Shown in pieces: positions 27,610-36,286 of a stretch of 64,000 nt of DNA. Source of the DNA: Polynucleobacter sp. HIN11 (lineage in GTDB: Bacteria; Pseudomonadota; Gammaproteobacteria; Burkholderiales; Burkholderiaceae); NCBI RefSeq assembly GCF_030297675.1, contig NZ_AP028142.1, forward strand, positions 1,488,001-1,552,000, given 5' to 3'. The translations under genes and the position numbers were made by a program. Within the stretch, counting starts at the first letter, position 1; each line of letters begins with the position of its first letter. The notes below the pieces were generated by a model. It saw only the letters and a list, made by a program, of their open reading frames with translations. It was not told the DNA's origin and did not search any database.

Positions 27610-28719
27610 TTAGCGAACGATAATTCCACCGCCCAAGCAAACATCTCCTTGATAGAGAACGGCGGACTGGCCTGGCGTCACTGCCCACTGAGCCGCCGCA
27701 AATTGCAACTCGAAGGAATCGCCTTGCTCCGCAGTGATTGCGCAGAGGGCATCTTCTTGCCGATAACGGGTTTTTGCGCTGTATTGGCCCAGCGGCGGTT
27801 CATGACCCGAGATCCATGAGGCATCCATTGCGGCCAAGGTTTCGCTCAATAACCACGGATGATCGTGGCCTTGTGCGACATAGAGCGTGTTATTCGCAAG
27901 GTCTTTGCGGGCCACATACCAAGCATCACCGGTTCCATCTTGGCTGCCACCCAAACCAATTCCTTTGCGCTGCCCCAGTGTAAAGAATGCCAAGCCCATA
28001 TGCTCGCCCAATTTCTTGCCATCGACACTGAGGATGGGACCTGGGGTTCTCGGCAAATAGCGGTTTAGGAATTCTCGAAATGGGCGCTCCCCAATAAAAC
28101 AAATCCCGGTTGAATCTTTCTTACGAGCGTTAGGCAAACCCAAATCTGCAGCAATCTCACGAACCTCTTTTTTGGTGATTTCACCCAAGGGGAACAAGAC
28201 TTTTGATAATTGAGCTTGAGTTAAGCGATGCAAGAAATAGCTTTGATCTTTCGTCAGATCCCGGGCTTTCAGTAGTTGCACATGATCAGCATGACGCTCA
28301 ACTCGGGCATAGTGCCCAGTGGCAATCAAATCAGCCCCCAAATGCATTGCGTGATCTAAAAATGCTTTGAATTTAATCTCGGCATTGCAAAGCACATCCG
28401 GATTTGGTGTGCGACCTGCTGCATACTCTCTCAAAAAATCAGCAAACACACGTTCACGATACTCTTGGGCAAAGTTCACTGCTTCAACATCGATCCCCAA
28501 AAGATCAGCAACAGATACAACATCAATCCAATCTTGCCGTGCAGAACAATACTCATCTTGATCATCGTCTTCCCAATTTTTCATGAAAAGACCAAGCACC
28601 TCATAGCCCTGTTCTTTCAGTAACCAGGCGGCCACCGAGGAATCAACGCCCCCAGACATGCCTACCACCACCTTTGGTCTGCCAGAGGGTGTAATTTTTT
28701 GGGATTCTGTGGCGATCAT
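27610..28719 (-). CDS. mnmA: tRNA 2-thiouridylase MnmA
   Basis: A 369-residue enzyme that installs 2-thiouridine at wobble position 34 in Glu, Gln and Lys tRNAs. Seen: the PP-loop SGGVDSS (residues 22-28), catalytic C111 in NPDVLC and C207 in STGICFIGER, and DQSYFLHRL. Length matches E. coli MnmA (368). The 200 bp upstream to pntAA hold the divergent promoters of the two transcripts; no structured element is obvious there. Confidence 0.96.
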   Translation of the reverse strand: MIATESQKITPSGRPKVVVGMSGGVDSSVAAWLLKEQGYEVLGLFMKNWEDDDQDEYCSARQDWIDVVSVADLLGIDVEAVNFAQEYRERVFADFLREYAAGRTPNPDVLCNAEIKFKAFLDHAMHLGADLIATGHYARVERHADHVQLLKARDLTKDQSYFLHRLTQAQLSKVLFPLGEITKKEVREIAADLGLPNARKKDSTGICFIGERPFREFLNRYLPRTPGPILSVDGKKLGEHMGLAFFTLGQRKGIGLGGSQDGTGDAWYVARKDLANNTLYVAQGHDHPWLLSETLAAMDASWISGHEPPLGQYSAKTRYRQEDALCAITAEQGDSFELQFAAAQWAVTPGQSAVLYQGDVCLGGGIIVR

Positions 28720-28919
28720 GGATGAAAAATAGAAATATTAGGGGAAACCATTAAAAAGTGCGAAAATACGGAAATTGTTTCAAGCTCACATATTGTAAAA
28801 GTCTCGGTCAAGCTCTGGCCAAAGGGATATACAGGAGACTGGGCGGGCTAGCTCACAAGGCATGGCTAATTAATTAAAATGGTTCCTTTTTTAAAAATTC
28901 TTGCTTTTGGAGATACGCC

Positions 28920-30056
28920 ATGCGCATTGGAGTGCCGCTGGAAACCAGACCCGGAGAGACCCGGGTTGCCGCGACCGCTGAGACCGTTAAAAAGCTAATA
29001 AGCCAAGGTCATCAAGTCATTATTCAATCAGGTGCAGGGGTTGGCGCCAGCCTTCCCGATGGTGCCTATCAGGCCGTAGGGGCTAGCATTGGGTCTGCAG
29101 CCGATGCATTTGCCTGTGAGATTGTTCTCAAGGTTCGTGCGCCTCAGGCTGATGAGCTAAAGCAGATTAAGGCGGGATCCGTCCTGATTGGTATGCTCGA
29201 TCCCTTTGATAATGCAGGAATTTCTGCCATGGCAGCTCAGGGAATCACCGCTTTTGCCCTCGAAGCCGCGCCACGGACCACCCGTGCGCAAAGCATGGAC
29301 GTCCTTTCCTCCCAAGCCAATATTGCCGGTTACAAGGCCGTGATGTTGGCCGCTAATGAATATCAGCGCTTTATGCCCATGCTGATGACAGCTGCAGGAA
29401 CCGTAAAAGCTGCCCGCATCCTCATCTTGGGTGCTGGAGTTGCCGGTTTGCAAGCTATTGCGACCGCTAAGCGCCTAGGCTCAGTGATTGAGGCCTCTGA
29501 CGTACGCCCTGCTGCCAAAGAGCAAATTGAATCGCTTGGCGCCAAATTTGTCGATGTACCTTATGAAACTGATGAGGAACGCGAGATTGCTCAAGGGGTT
29601 GGTGGTTATGCTCGCCCCATGCCGGAGGCATGGATGAAGCGCCAAGCGGCACTGGTGGCTGAGCGTGCAGCCCAAGCAGACATTGTGATCACCACTGCAT
29701 TAATTCCGGGGCGCAAACCCCCTGTTCTCTTGCATACCGATACCGTTGAGAAGATGAAAGCTGGCTCTGTGGTGATCGATATTGCCGCTGGGCGCGGTGA
29801 GAACGGTTCGGGGAACTGTCCACTGACTCGTGCAGACCAGGTGATCAATCACAACGGCGTAAAGATCGTTGGTTATACCAATTTACCAAGCATGGTGGCT
29901 GCCGACGCCTCAGCCCTCTATGCCAGAAACTTGCTTGATTTCATGAAGCTCATCATTAACAAGGAAGGGCAACTTGCCATTCCAGCTGCAGCCGATGACG
30001 ATATTGTTGCCGCCTGCTTGATGTGCCGTGATGGCCAAGCCATTCGCACCAATTAA
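28920..30056 (+). CDS. pntAA: NAD(P) transhydrogenase subunit alpha, part 1
   Basis: A 378-residue soluble NAD(H)-binding subunit (domain I) of proton-translocating transhydrogenase. It has the alanine dehydrogenase/transhydrogenase fold: MRIGVPLETRPGETRVA at the N-terminus, QDVLSSQANIAGYKAV-like block near residue 120, and the Rossmann signature LGAGVAGLQAIATAKRLG near residue 165. The alpha subunit is split into pntAA and pntAB as in Rhodospirillum rather than fused as in E. coli. A good GGAG ribosome-binding site precedes the ATG. Confidence 0.95.
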   Translation: MRIGVPLETRPGETRVAATAETVKKLISQGHQVIIQSGAGVGASLPDGAYQAVGASIGSAADAFACEIVLKVRAPQADELKQIKAGSVLIGMLDPFDNAGISAMAAQGITAFALEAAPRTTRAQSMDVLSSQANIAGYKAVMLAANEYQRFMPMLMTAAGTVKAARILILGAGVAGLQAIATAKRLGSVIEASDVRPAAKEQIESLGAKFVDVPYETDEEREIAQGVGGYARPMPEAWMKRQAALVAERAAQADIVITTALIPGRKPPVLLHTDTVEKMKAGSVVIDIAAGRGENGSGNCPLTRADQVINHNGVKIVGYTNLPSMVAADASALYARNLLDFMKLIINKEGQLAIPAAADDDIVAACLMCRDGQAIRTN

Positions 30057-30073
30057 TTATTGAGGGAACCAAA

Positions 30074-30409
30074 ATGGATGCTGCTGCTATTCAAAGTCTA
30101 TTAACCGTCCAGAACATCACAGTTTTTGTGTTGGCTATTTTTGTTGGCTACCACGTGGTGTGGAATGTCACACCTGCTTTGCATACCCCGCTGATGTCGG
30201 TCACGAATGCCATTTCAGGGATCATCATTGTGGGTGCAATGTTGCAAACGGAAGTCATCAACGGTGATGAAATCACCCTAACGAGCTTGATTGGAGCGCT
30301 GGCTATTTTCCTAGCGTCCATCAATATCTTTGGTGGTTTTATGGTCACTCGGCGAATGCTTGAGATGTTCAAGAAAAAAGCTCCGAAGAACGAATCGGCT
30401 GGTCACTAA
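30074..30409 (+). CDS. pntAB: NAD(P) transhydrogenase subunit alpha, part 2
   Basis: A 111-residue membrane subunit supplying the transmembrane helices that precede those of PntB. Three or four hydrophobic helices are visible, with the conserved segment VVWNVTPALHTPLMSVTNAI near residues 29-48. A GAGGGA ribosome-binding site lies 7 nt before the ATG. It is 17 bp from pntAA and 14 bp from pntB. Confidence 0.94.
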   Translation: MDAAAIQSLLTVQNITVFVLAIFVGYHVVWNVTPALHTPLMSVTNAISGIIIVGAMLQTEVINGDEITLTSLIGALAIFLASINIFGGFMVTRRMLEMFKKKAPKNESAGH

Positions 30410-30423
30410 TAAGAGAGCACATC

Positions 30424-31788
30424 ATGTCAAACTTCACAGCCATTTCTTATCTCGTTTCGTCCGTGCTATTCATTTTGGCACTGAAAGGACTCTCATCCCC
30501 AACCACCTCGCGCCAAGGCAATGTCTATGGCATGGTTGGGATGGCACTTGCGGTAGTTACTACCTTCCTCATTCCAAGCTTTAAGCCGGTATATTGGTTA
30601 ATTGGTGGAGCAATCATTGCTGGTGCCATCATCGGTTCGATTGCAGCACAGCGAGTGCAAATGACCAAGATGCCTGAGCTTGTCGCTTTAATGCACTCCT
30701 TTGTGGGTTTATCAGCGGTATTAATTGCGATTGCTGCAGTCTTTAATCCTGCCCAAGCTCATAGTGGTGCCCAGAAGATTGAGTTATTTATTGGGGCCTT
30801 TATTGGTGCAATTACCTTCACCGCATCCGTCATTGCTTTTGGAAAACTCTCTGGAAAGGTAAGCGGCAAACCAGTGAGCTTTTCGGGGCAACATTTGCTC
30901 AACTTAATCATGGCGATATTGATGGTCGCTGCTGGCATTGCGTACTTCCTCACCGACAGTCACGCCGCATTCTTGATCATGTGTGCAATTGCTTTGGTGC
31001 TCGGTATCACCTTGATTATTCCGATTGGTGGCGCTGATATGCCAGTGGTGGTATCGATGCTCAACAGCTACTCTGGCTGGGCAGCGGCTGGTATTGGCTT
31101 TACTCTCAACAACCCAGTGTTAATCATTGCGGGTGCTTGCGTTGGATCCTCTGGTGCGATTTTGTCCTACATTATGTGCAAGGCAATGAACCGCTCAATT
31201 ACCGCTGTCTTGCTCGGCGGCTTTGGTGCTGAAGCCGCTGCTGGTGGCGACGATGGCGGCCCCAAGAACTACAAAACAGGTTCTGCTGAGGACGCGGCTT
31301 TCTTAATGACTAACGCGGATACAGTAATTATCGTTCCAGGTTATGGTCTTGCAGTAGCGCGTGCTCAGCATGCCCTTAAAGAGCTCACCGAGAAGTTAAT
31401 TCATCATGGTGTTACTGTGAAGTACGCGATCCATCCTGTTGCTGGTCGTATGCCAGGACATATGAACGTACTGTTAGCCGAGGCAGAAGTTCCTTACGAT
31501 CAAGTGTTTGAGATGGAAGACATTAATAGTGACTTTGGGCAGGCAGATGTGGTTCTCGTTTTGGGTGCCAATGACGTGGTAAATCCTGCAGCACGCACGC
31601 CCGGTAGCCCAATTTTCGGTATGCCCATTTTGGAAGCGTTCAAAGCCAAAACCATCATCGTCAACAAACGCTCGATGGCAGCTGGCTACGCCGGCCTCGA
31701 CAATGAGCTTTTCTACATGGACAAAACCATGATGGTCTTTGGTGATGCCAAGAAGGTGGTTGAGGACATGGTCAAAGCGGTGGATTGA
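30424..31788 (+). CDS. pntB: NAD(P) transhydrogenase subunit beta
   Basis: A 454-residue subunit with about nine N-terminal TM helices and a C-terminal NADP(H)-binding domain III (VPGYGLAVARAQHAL, HPVAGRMPGHMNVLLAEA, GANDVVNPAAR). PntABB couples proton re-entry to NADPH formation. The reading frame is complete, but its last 17 codons lie inside a 52-bp direct repeat whose other copy sits at 38386-38437. This indicates that a mobile element entered here and that the present 3' end was probably supplied by the element. The enzyme's C-terminus is unchanged because the two repeat copies differ only at synonymous positions. Confidence 0.96.
   Translation: MSNFTAISYLVSSVLFILALKGLSSPTTSRQGNVYGMVGMALAVVTTFLIPSFKPVYWLIGGAIIAGAIIGSIAAQRVQMTKMPELVALMHSFVGLSAVLIAIAAVFNPAQAHSGAQKIELFIGAFIGAITFTASVIAFGKLSGKVSGKPVSFSGQHLLNLIMAILMVAAGIAYFLTDSHAAFLIMCAIALVLGITLIIPIGGADMPVVVSMLNSYSGWAAAGIGFTLNNPVLIIAGACVGSSGAILSYIMCKAMNRSITAVLLGGFGAEAAAGGDDGGPKNYKTGSAEDAAFLMTNADTVIIVPGYGLAVARAQHALKELTEKLIHHGVTVKYAIHPVAGRMPGHMNVLLAEAEVPYDQVFEMEDINSDFGQADVVLVLGANDVVNPAARTPGSPIFGMPILEAFKAKTIIVNKRSMAAGYAGLDNELFYMDKTMMVFGDAKKVVEDMVKAVD
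31735..31786 (+). repeat. Left attachment repeat (attL), inside the pntB 3' end
   Basis: 52 bp matching 38386-38437 at 50 positions. The mismatches are at 31767 and 31779, both third codon positions that leave the PntB C-terminus unchanged. The first 32 bp (31735-31766) are identical, so the strand-exchange core most likely lies there. The reading frame then stops with TGA here and with TAA in the right copy. Confidence 0.9.
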
Positions 31789-31796
31789 GTCTGGAT

Positions 31797-31815
31797 AGCC
31801 TTACCCAGTAAGGCT
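31797..31815. other. Hairpin just inside the left end of the element
   Basis: AGCCTTAC and GTAAGGCT form a perfect 8-bp stem around a 3-nt loop, 9 bp after the pntB stop. No T-run follows. It could act as a weak 3' end for the pnt transcript now that the native terminator is displaced, or be part of the recombination site. Confidence 0.5.
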
Positions 31816-31838
31816 TGAAAGCAAAAAAGAATATGGAA

Positions 31839-31858
31839 GGCCTAAATCTGTCCTAATT
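31839..31858 (+). repeat. Candidate integrase arm-type sites, left end
   Basis: GGCCTAA (31839-31845) and TCCTAATT (31851-31858) are related motifs spaced 12 bp apart, just upstream of the integrase. The same motif family occurs at the right end (38267-38285) spaced 11 bp. Similar short repeats near both ends of an element are typical arm-type binding sites for tyrosine integrases; binding is inferred. Confidence 0.4.
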
Positions 31859-31870
31859 GGGGGGCAGAAA

Positions 31871-32857
31871 ATGGCAACATTCAGAAATAGACACGGGAAG
31901 TGGCAAGCCCGTGTTCAACGCAAAGGGCAGCAGCCCGTCAGTAAATCATTTCAATCCAAAGAAGATGCCCAGAGATGGGCTAGGCAAATCGAGGCCGAGA
32001 TTGATAAAGGCAGCTATACCAACATAGCGCTAGCTGAAAGAACTCTGTTTAAAGACGTTATAGAGCGCTATATCCAAGAAGTAACCCTCAAAACTCGCAG
32101 TATGCGAGAGGACACTTACCGCCTCAAAGCGCTAGCAAGGCATCCCGTAGCGAAATTACGTATGACCGCCCTAACCCCCATCAAGGTTGCCGAGTATCGT
32201 GACGAGCGATTAAAGCTTGTATCGAATGGAGCGGTGATTCGGGAGCTATCTTACTTTTCCAGCATCATTAATCACGCTAGGCGTGAATGGGGAATCAATA
32301 TGATCAACCCGTTACCTTTAGTGAAGAAGCCAGCCAGCCCCCAAGGGAGAAACCGAATACTCACAGAAGAAGAGCTGGGTCGGCTATACGCAGCACTCAC
32401 ACCAAGAGTAAAAAATGCAAACCATTGGATATTGCCCTTAACTAAGTTTGCTCTTGAAACTGCCATGAGGCGGGGTGAAATCTTGGGGCTACGTTGGGAA
32501 GACATCGACCTACAGAAACGCACCGCTTTTATTCCGCTGACTAAAAATGGCATGTCTAGGCTGGTACCACTTAGCACTGCAGCCCTAGAAATACTACTAG
32601 CACTGCCAAGAAATTTAGATGGCCGAGTATTTCCAGTTACACCATTCACCCTATCTGCTGCAATTGATAGAGCGAGAATCAAAGCCAAGCTTGAGGACTT
32701 TCATTTTCATGATCTCAGACGCATGGCAATTACCAGACTGGCCGAAAAATTACCAAACTTGATTGAATTAAGTGCAGTAAGTGGGCATAAGAGCTTGGCT
32801 ATGCTTAAAAGGTACTATCACCCCGACCCTGAAAAACTTGCAAAAAAACTAGGTTAA
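31871..32857 (+). CDS. int: Tyrosine site-specific integrase
   Basis: A 328-residue phage-type integrase. Residues 1-55 are an arm-binding-like N-terminus (FRNRHGKWQARVQRKGQ), about 60-150 the core-binding SAM-like domain, and about 165-325 the catalytic domain. Catalytic residues seen: R200 in TAMRRGEI, the HxxR box in FHFHDLRRMA, H in SGHKSL, and the nucleophile in KRYYHP (Y315 or Y316). It starts 82 bp after pntB and points into the element, the usual arrangement beside an attL in a gene 3' end. With the native pnt terminator gone, read-through from the pnt operon could contribute to its expression. No excisionase was recognised. Confidence 0.95.
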   Translation: MATFRNRHGKWQARVQRKGQQPVSKSFQSKEDAQRWARQIEAEIDKGSYTNIALAERTLFKDVIERYIQEVTLKTRSMREDTYRLKALARHPVAKLRMTALTPIKVAEYRDERLKLVSNGAVIRELSYFSSIINHARREWGINMINPLPLVKKPASPQGRNRILTEEELGRLYAALTPRVKNANHWILPLTKFALETAMRRGEILGLRWEDIDLQKRTAFIPLTKNGMSRLVPLSTAALEILLALPRNLDGRVFPVTPFTLSAAIDRARIKAKLEDFHFHDLRRMAITRLAEKLPNLIELSAVSGHKSLAMLKRYYHPDPEKLAKKLG

Positions 32858-32960
32858 TTAAATAAAAAACATGTGTACAGCTTAATTATGGCGAGATCTT
32901 AAATTTTTCAATAGAATCCAAAAATCAATCCAAGGTGTGGCTACCGACAATAGATGAACA

Positions 32961-33060
32961 GCCAGCATCGTCGTAGGCAGTGGGCTATACGACCGCTACA
33001 AAAAGATTGATCTCATTGATATTGGAGATCTTCTATTTCGTAGCCTGATCTCCATTTTTT
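32961..33060 (+). promoter_or_regulatory. Structured leader with attenuator-like hairpins before the replicase gene
   Basis: Three possible stems lie in the 220-bp non-coding stretch upstream of the replicase. GTCGTA/TACGAC (32970-32975 with 32988-32993) is one. GATCTC/GAGATC (33009-33014 with 33025-33030) and TGGAGATC/GATCTCCA (33023-33030 with 33047-33054) share their middle arm and so exclude each other. The last stem is followed by six T residues (33055-33060), as in an intrinsic terminator, and lies 20 bp before the ATG. This is the layout of a transcription attenuator with an alternative antiterminator. No trigger can be named from sequence. Confidence 0.55.
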
Positions 33061-33080
33061 AAAAATTTTGGAGTCATTAA

Positions 33081-35120
33081 ATGAATAAGCAAGTTGTTGT
33101 AATCGCCCCTAATCTAGAGAAAATCCCAGCTTTATTAAAACAAAAGTCAAATTGGTTATGCTGGAAACGGGCAGAATTAAAGCCAAATGGCAGATACGGA
33201 AAACTTCCTACAAATGTTCATGGGAGGGTAATTAATGCCCACGATACAAAGCACCATGTATTGATTGAATCAGCATTCGATAGTTATCTTTCTGATAAGG
33301 CTTCACTTGATGGAATTGCCCTTGACCTACCTGTCGACCCTCAAATATACGGCCATACTGATGATGGACAACCTCTTTATTTAATTGGTGGGGATATCGA
33401 TGAATGCATAACGTATGAGGGCAATAAACCCGTGATGAGTGATCAAGCCAGGAGTGATTTAAAAGCACTGGGCACTCCTTATTGGGAACTCTCTCCATCC
33501 GGGACTGGAATTAGATGGTTTGGCTTACATACAAAACCGCTTAAGGGTGGCAATAAAAATGGTCGAGAAATGTATTCAAGCGGGAGGTTTTTGACTGTTA
33601 CCGGAAAAAGTAAGGGTGGAGAAATTAAGATACTGCCCCCAAATATTGAACTTCTTGAGCGAGAGTGGTTTGGATCTACCAAGATAAACAATACCAATGC
33701 CGATCTACTGGCGCACCCATCAACCTCTTACTATCAATTACCTGAAAAGATTAATGATGGAGAGGGTCGTAATTCTGGACTACTTCGCTATGCAGGTCAC
33801 CTTCGAGCTAAAGGCTTATCCCAAGAAGAAATTGAATTAAGCTGTATTGGATTTAATCAAGTAAAAATTAATCCGCCTCTACCAATAGAGAAAGTATTGG
33901 ATATAGCTAGGCGATACGAGAATCAAACTGCATTTCCCCATGAAACATTTCACAAAGATGCATCCAAAGTTAAAGAATCTGGTTTTGCTCTTAATTTAGA
34001 TACTGGCTTAATTAAACTTGTAGCCTCATCGCCTAAAAGACCATTTATTGCTGGTGATGACATCATCCCTTTGGGAACATATAGTGCGCTAGCTGGTTGG
34101 GGTGGTGTCGGTAAAACCAACGCTGTGATTTCTTTAGCGACACAAGCTTCTATTGGAGGGGTATTTGCTGGTCGGGATTGCAAAGAAACATGTGTATTAA
34201 TGCTTGCCTGCGAAGATAGTGAAGCTGAAATTAACGCTAGGTTTTGTGCTGCTATTGAAAATCTTCCTAAAGAGAGGCATGAAGATGCCCTGAAAAATAT
34301 AAGGGTATTTAGCCTTGTTGGTCAGGATATCCAAATGGTCAGGATGAGTGGCAGAAATGCTGTACCAACGGGTAAATCTGAGACTCTCATTAATGCAATA
34401 CATACTCTTAAACAGCAGACTGGAATTGATAGGTGCCTTGTCATCATTGATCATGCGCGGATGATTGCCAGCGTTGATTGGAATGATTCTGCTCAAGCCA
34501 CTGTTTTTACTAGGGAAATGCAGCACATCGCTTCTGAAACTGGTGCTGGCTTAGTCGTTTTGACACATACCAATAAAAATTCTATGAAAGCTGATCATGC
34601 CGCTAGTCAAGGCGATATATCGGGCTCAACCGCAATTGTTGATAACGCACGGTGGGTTGCTTTGGTGCACGGTATGAATGATGCAGATGCCAAATCTCTC
34701 GGGATCGGAATGGAGATGAGACAAAACTACGTTTCGATGGAAATTGTTAAAAGTAATTATTGCGCAATCGGCAGAATTGGGTGGTTTATTAAACGCACCA
34801 TTAATCATCATTCAACATCGACTATTGAACATATTGAATTAGTAAAGCCGATCCTGACCAAACCGGGAGATAACGCACTTGAGAAGCGCTTAATCGATTT
34901 CATAACGAGTCATTCTGGCCTGACCATCAATAAGATTAAAGGCTTTTCTGGCACTAAAGGTGTGCTGAGGGCTAGTGAAAAAGCGGTGGTCTCTGCAATT
35001 CAAGAATTAATTGATAAAGGTATGGTGAAACTAGAAACCCCCTCGGATGAGCAACTTAAAACGCTGGGGTTACCCAAAAATACTTCCGGGATTCTACTTG
35101 TGCCAGAGGGGGTTAAATGA
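33081..35120 (+). CDS. Primase-polymerase/AAA helicase fusion (element replicase)
   Basis: A 679-residue protein. Residues 1-200 form a PrimPol-like domain: the WLCWK start, acidic DxD pair D105/D107 in GGDIDEC, SPSGTGIRWFG, and EMYSSGRFLTVTG, as in NrS-1-type and plasmid primase-polymerases. Residues about 230-285 resemble a primase C-terminal helical domain (GRNSGLLRYAGHLRAKGLS). Residues about 320-580 are a RepA/RecA-like ATPase with Walker A GWGGVGKT (339-346), Walker B with D457 in LVIIDHARM, and VVLTHTNK. A C-terminal helical region ends the protein. It probably primes and unwinds the excised element. A TTGGAG ribosome-binding site precedes the ATG, and its last 4 nt (ATGA) start the next frame. 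Confidence 0.85.
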   Translation: MNKQVVVIAPNLEKIPALLKQKSNWLCWKRAELKPNGRYGKLPTNVHGRVINAHDTKHHVLIESAFDSYLSDKASLDGIALDLPVDPQIYGHTDDGQPLYLIGGDIDECITYEGNKPVMSDQARSDLKALGTPYWELSPSGTGIRWFGLHTKPLKGGNKNGREMYSSGRFLTVTGKSKGGEIKILPPNIELLEREWFGSTKINNTNADLLAHPSTSYYQLPEKINDGEGRNSGLLRYAGHLRAKGLSQEEIELSCIGFNQVKINPPLPIEKVLDIARRYENQTAFPHETFHKDASKVKESGFALNLDTGLIKLVASSPKRPFIAGDDIIPLGTYSALAGWGGVGKTNAVISLATQASIGGVFAGRDCKETCVLMLACEDSEAEINARFCAAIENLPKERHEDALKNIRVFSLVGQDIQMVRMSGRNAVPTGKSETLINAIHTLKQQTGIDRCLVIIDHARMIASVDWNDSAQATVFTREMQHIASETGAGLVVLTHTNKNSMKADHAASQGDISGSTAIVDNARWVALVHGMNDADAKSLGIGMEMRQNYVSMEIVKSNYCAIGRIGWFIKRTINHHSTSTIEHIELVKPILTKPGDNALEKRLIDFITSHSGLTINKIKGFSGTKGVLRASEKAVVSAIQELIDKGMVKLETPSDEQLKTLGLPKNTSGILLVPEGVK

Positions 35121-35383
35121 CATCTCATAACACCACCCAAGTAAAGCAACCGTCAGGCTCAACATGGGACAAAACTCAAAAACTAGGCGCAAACCTAAGC
35201 TGGATATACGTTTGCGTCAGATTTTTACCCCCAGGTAAATTGGGCACCTCAAAACTGGGCGCAAGGGCCATGAAATATAAGGGTTTGCGCCGGGTAATTT
35301 TCTCCTACGTCCTTACGGACGGTGCGTGGCCTTACTCACACGCCACCGATCCTTTGTCAAAAGGGACTTTCCATGCAACCTGA
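35117..35383 (+). CDS. Doubtful small ORF overlapping the replicase stop
   Basis: An 88-codon frame begins at an ATG overlapping the replicase TGA (ATGA) and runs into the next gene. Its composition is unremarkable and no domain is recognised. The same DNA contains four related GCGCAAA-type repeats and short hairpins, which suggests that the region is more likely a cis-acting site than a protein gene. It is listed because the ATGA overlap is a genuine coupling signal. Confidence 0.2.
   Translation: MTSHNTTQVKQPSGSTWDKTQKLGANLSWIYVCVRFLPPGKLGTSKLGARAMKYKGLRRVIFSYVLTDGAWPYSHATDPLSKGTFHAT
35186..35291. repeat. Iteron-like repeats downstream of the replicase (candidate origin)
   Basis: Four copies of a GCGCAAAC-type motif occur in about 105 bp: GGCGCAAACC (35186-35195, plus), GACGCAAAC (35210-35218, minus), GGCGCAAG (35258-35265, plus) and GGCGCAAACC (35282-35291, minus). 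A small hairpin CGTCC-TTAC-GGACG follows at 35308-35321. Repeats beside a replicase gene are typical of origins or primase recognition sites. The assignment is by position and pattern only. Confidence 0.45.
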
Positions 35384-35732
35384 CAACATGCAGCCACCAC
35401 TCATTAAGGAACCCTTATATCTCCAAATCCAGCGTCTAAGGGAGGAGGCTGCTGCAAGGACCTTAAATACGAATCGCCTAAAAATCGATGCTCAGGGCAC
35501 ATACACACCAGAGGAAAAATTGATTCTGTGGATTGAATCATTAACACCGGAGCAATTAAAAAGACCGTATAAAACATCTGAAGTTATCAAACTAGCATCA
35601 CTTACGGGCAAATACCGTGACTACCCAGCACTACAAGAGGTAGCACAAATACTCCGTAAGCATGGATTTGAGCATAAGCGTAACTGGACTAAAGCCAGTA
35701 GAAATCAACGATATTGGAAATTTAAAAAATAA
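35373..35732 (+). CDS. Unknown small basic protein of the element, possible DNA-binding
   Basis: 119 residues from the ATG at 35373, chosen over the upstream GTG at 35322 because AAGGGA lies 7 nt before it. The C-terminal 75 residues have a helix-turn-helix-like run (YKTSEVIKLASLTGKYRD, then LQEVAQILRKHGFEHKR) ending in a basic RNQRYWKFKK tail. That resembles the winged-helix tails often appended to plasmid and phage primase/helicases, so it may be a detached DNA-binding accessory of the replicase. This is inference; the family is not recognised. Confidence 0.65.
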   Translation: MQPDNMQPPLIKEPLYLQIQRLREEAAARTLNTNRLKIDAQGTYTPEEKLILWIESLTPEQLKRPYKTSEVIKLASLTGKYRDYPALQEVAQILRKHGFEHKRNWTKASRNQRYWKFKK

Positions 35733-35734
35733 AA

Positions 35735-36286
35735 ATGATCTCTGTTTCAATGAGAATTCGTAATGAAATTACTGCACACAGAGTTGCCGCAAGAATAGCT
35801 GGTATAACGATTCATAATCTGCCATTTAATCAATCATATGATCACCAAGAGGGGGTAGATAGCGGTGATCTATATTCTTATCAAATAGATTATTTACCAA
35901 TTGAAGCTCAAGTACTTCTTGCAGAACATCAATTGATTAAAACCCAGAACAAGATCAGAGCTTGGCAATGTCAAGAATCTGAAAACGGGATAAATAAGAC
36001 AGTCGGAATTAATGACAAAGAAAGATATCGGATCTTTAAAAACGCCCCGGCTTATGTGGGGAGCCAAATGAATGCGGCAATCAAGGTCTTAGAAAGGATA
36101 GATCCAATCATTGGGGCTGCATGGCAACATAGAAATTCGAAGTTTTATTCAAATGTTAAGCAAATAGAGCATCAATGCCCGAGCGCAACTGGTTGTAACA
36201 GGAAGCGAATGGATTTACTTACCCCTATTCTGACCGCTTATCTAGACGATATAAATATGTTTATTGAGGTTTTGATTTATAAGTAA
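35735..36286 (+). CDS. Hypothetical protein of the element (183 aa)
   Basis: 183 residues starting 2 nt after the previous stop, so almost certainly in the same transcript as the replicase. It is soluble, mainly helical in appearance, with three cysteines (one around residue 78, two near residues 149-154 in CPSATGC) and no signal peptide or membrane segment. No family is recognised. An alternative ATG lies at codon 6. It may belong to the replication module by position, but no function is proposed. Confidence 0.6.
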   Translation: MISVSMRIRNEITAHRVAARIAGITIHNLPFNQSYDHQEGVDSGDLYSYQIDYLPIEAQVLLAEHQLIKTQNKIRAWQCQESENGINKTVGINDKERYRIFKNAPAYVGSQMNAAIKVLERIDPIIGAAWQHRNSKFYSNVKQIEHQCPSATGCNRKRMDLLTPILTAYLDDINMFIEVLIYK

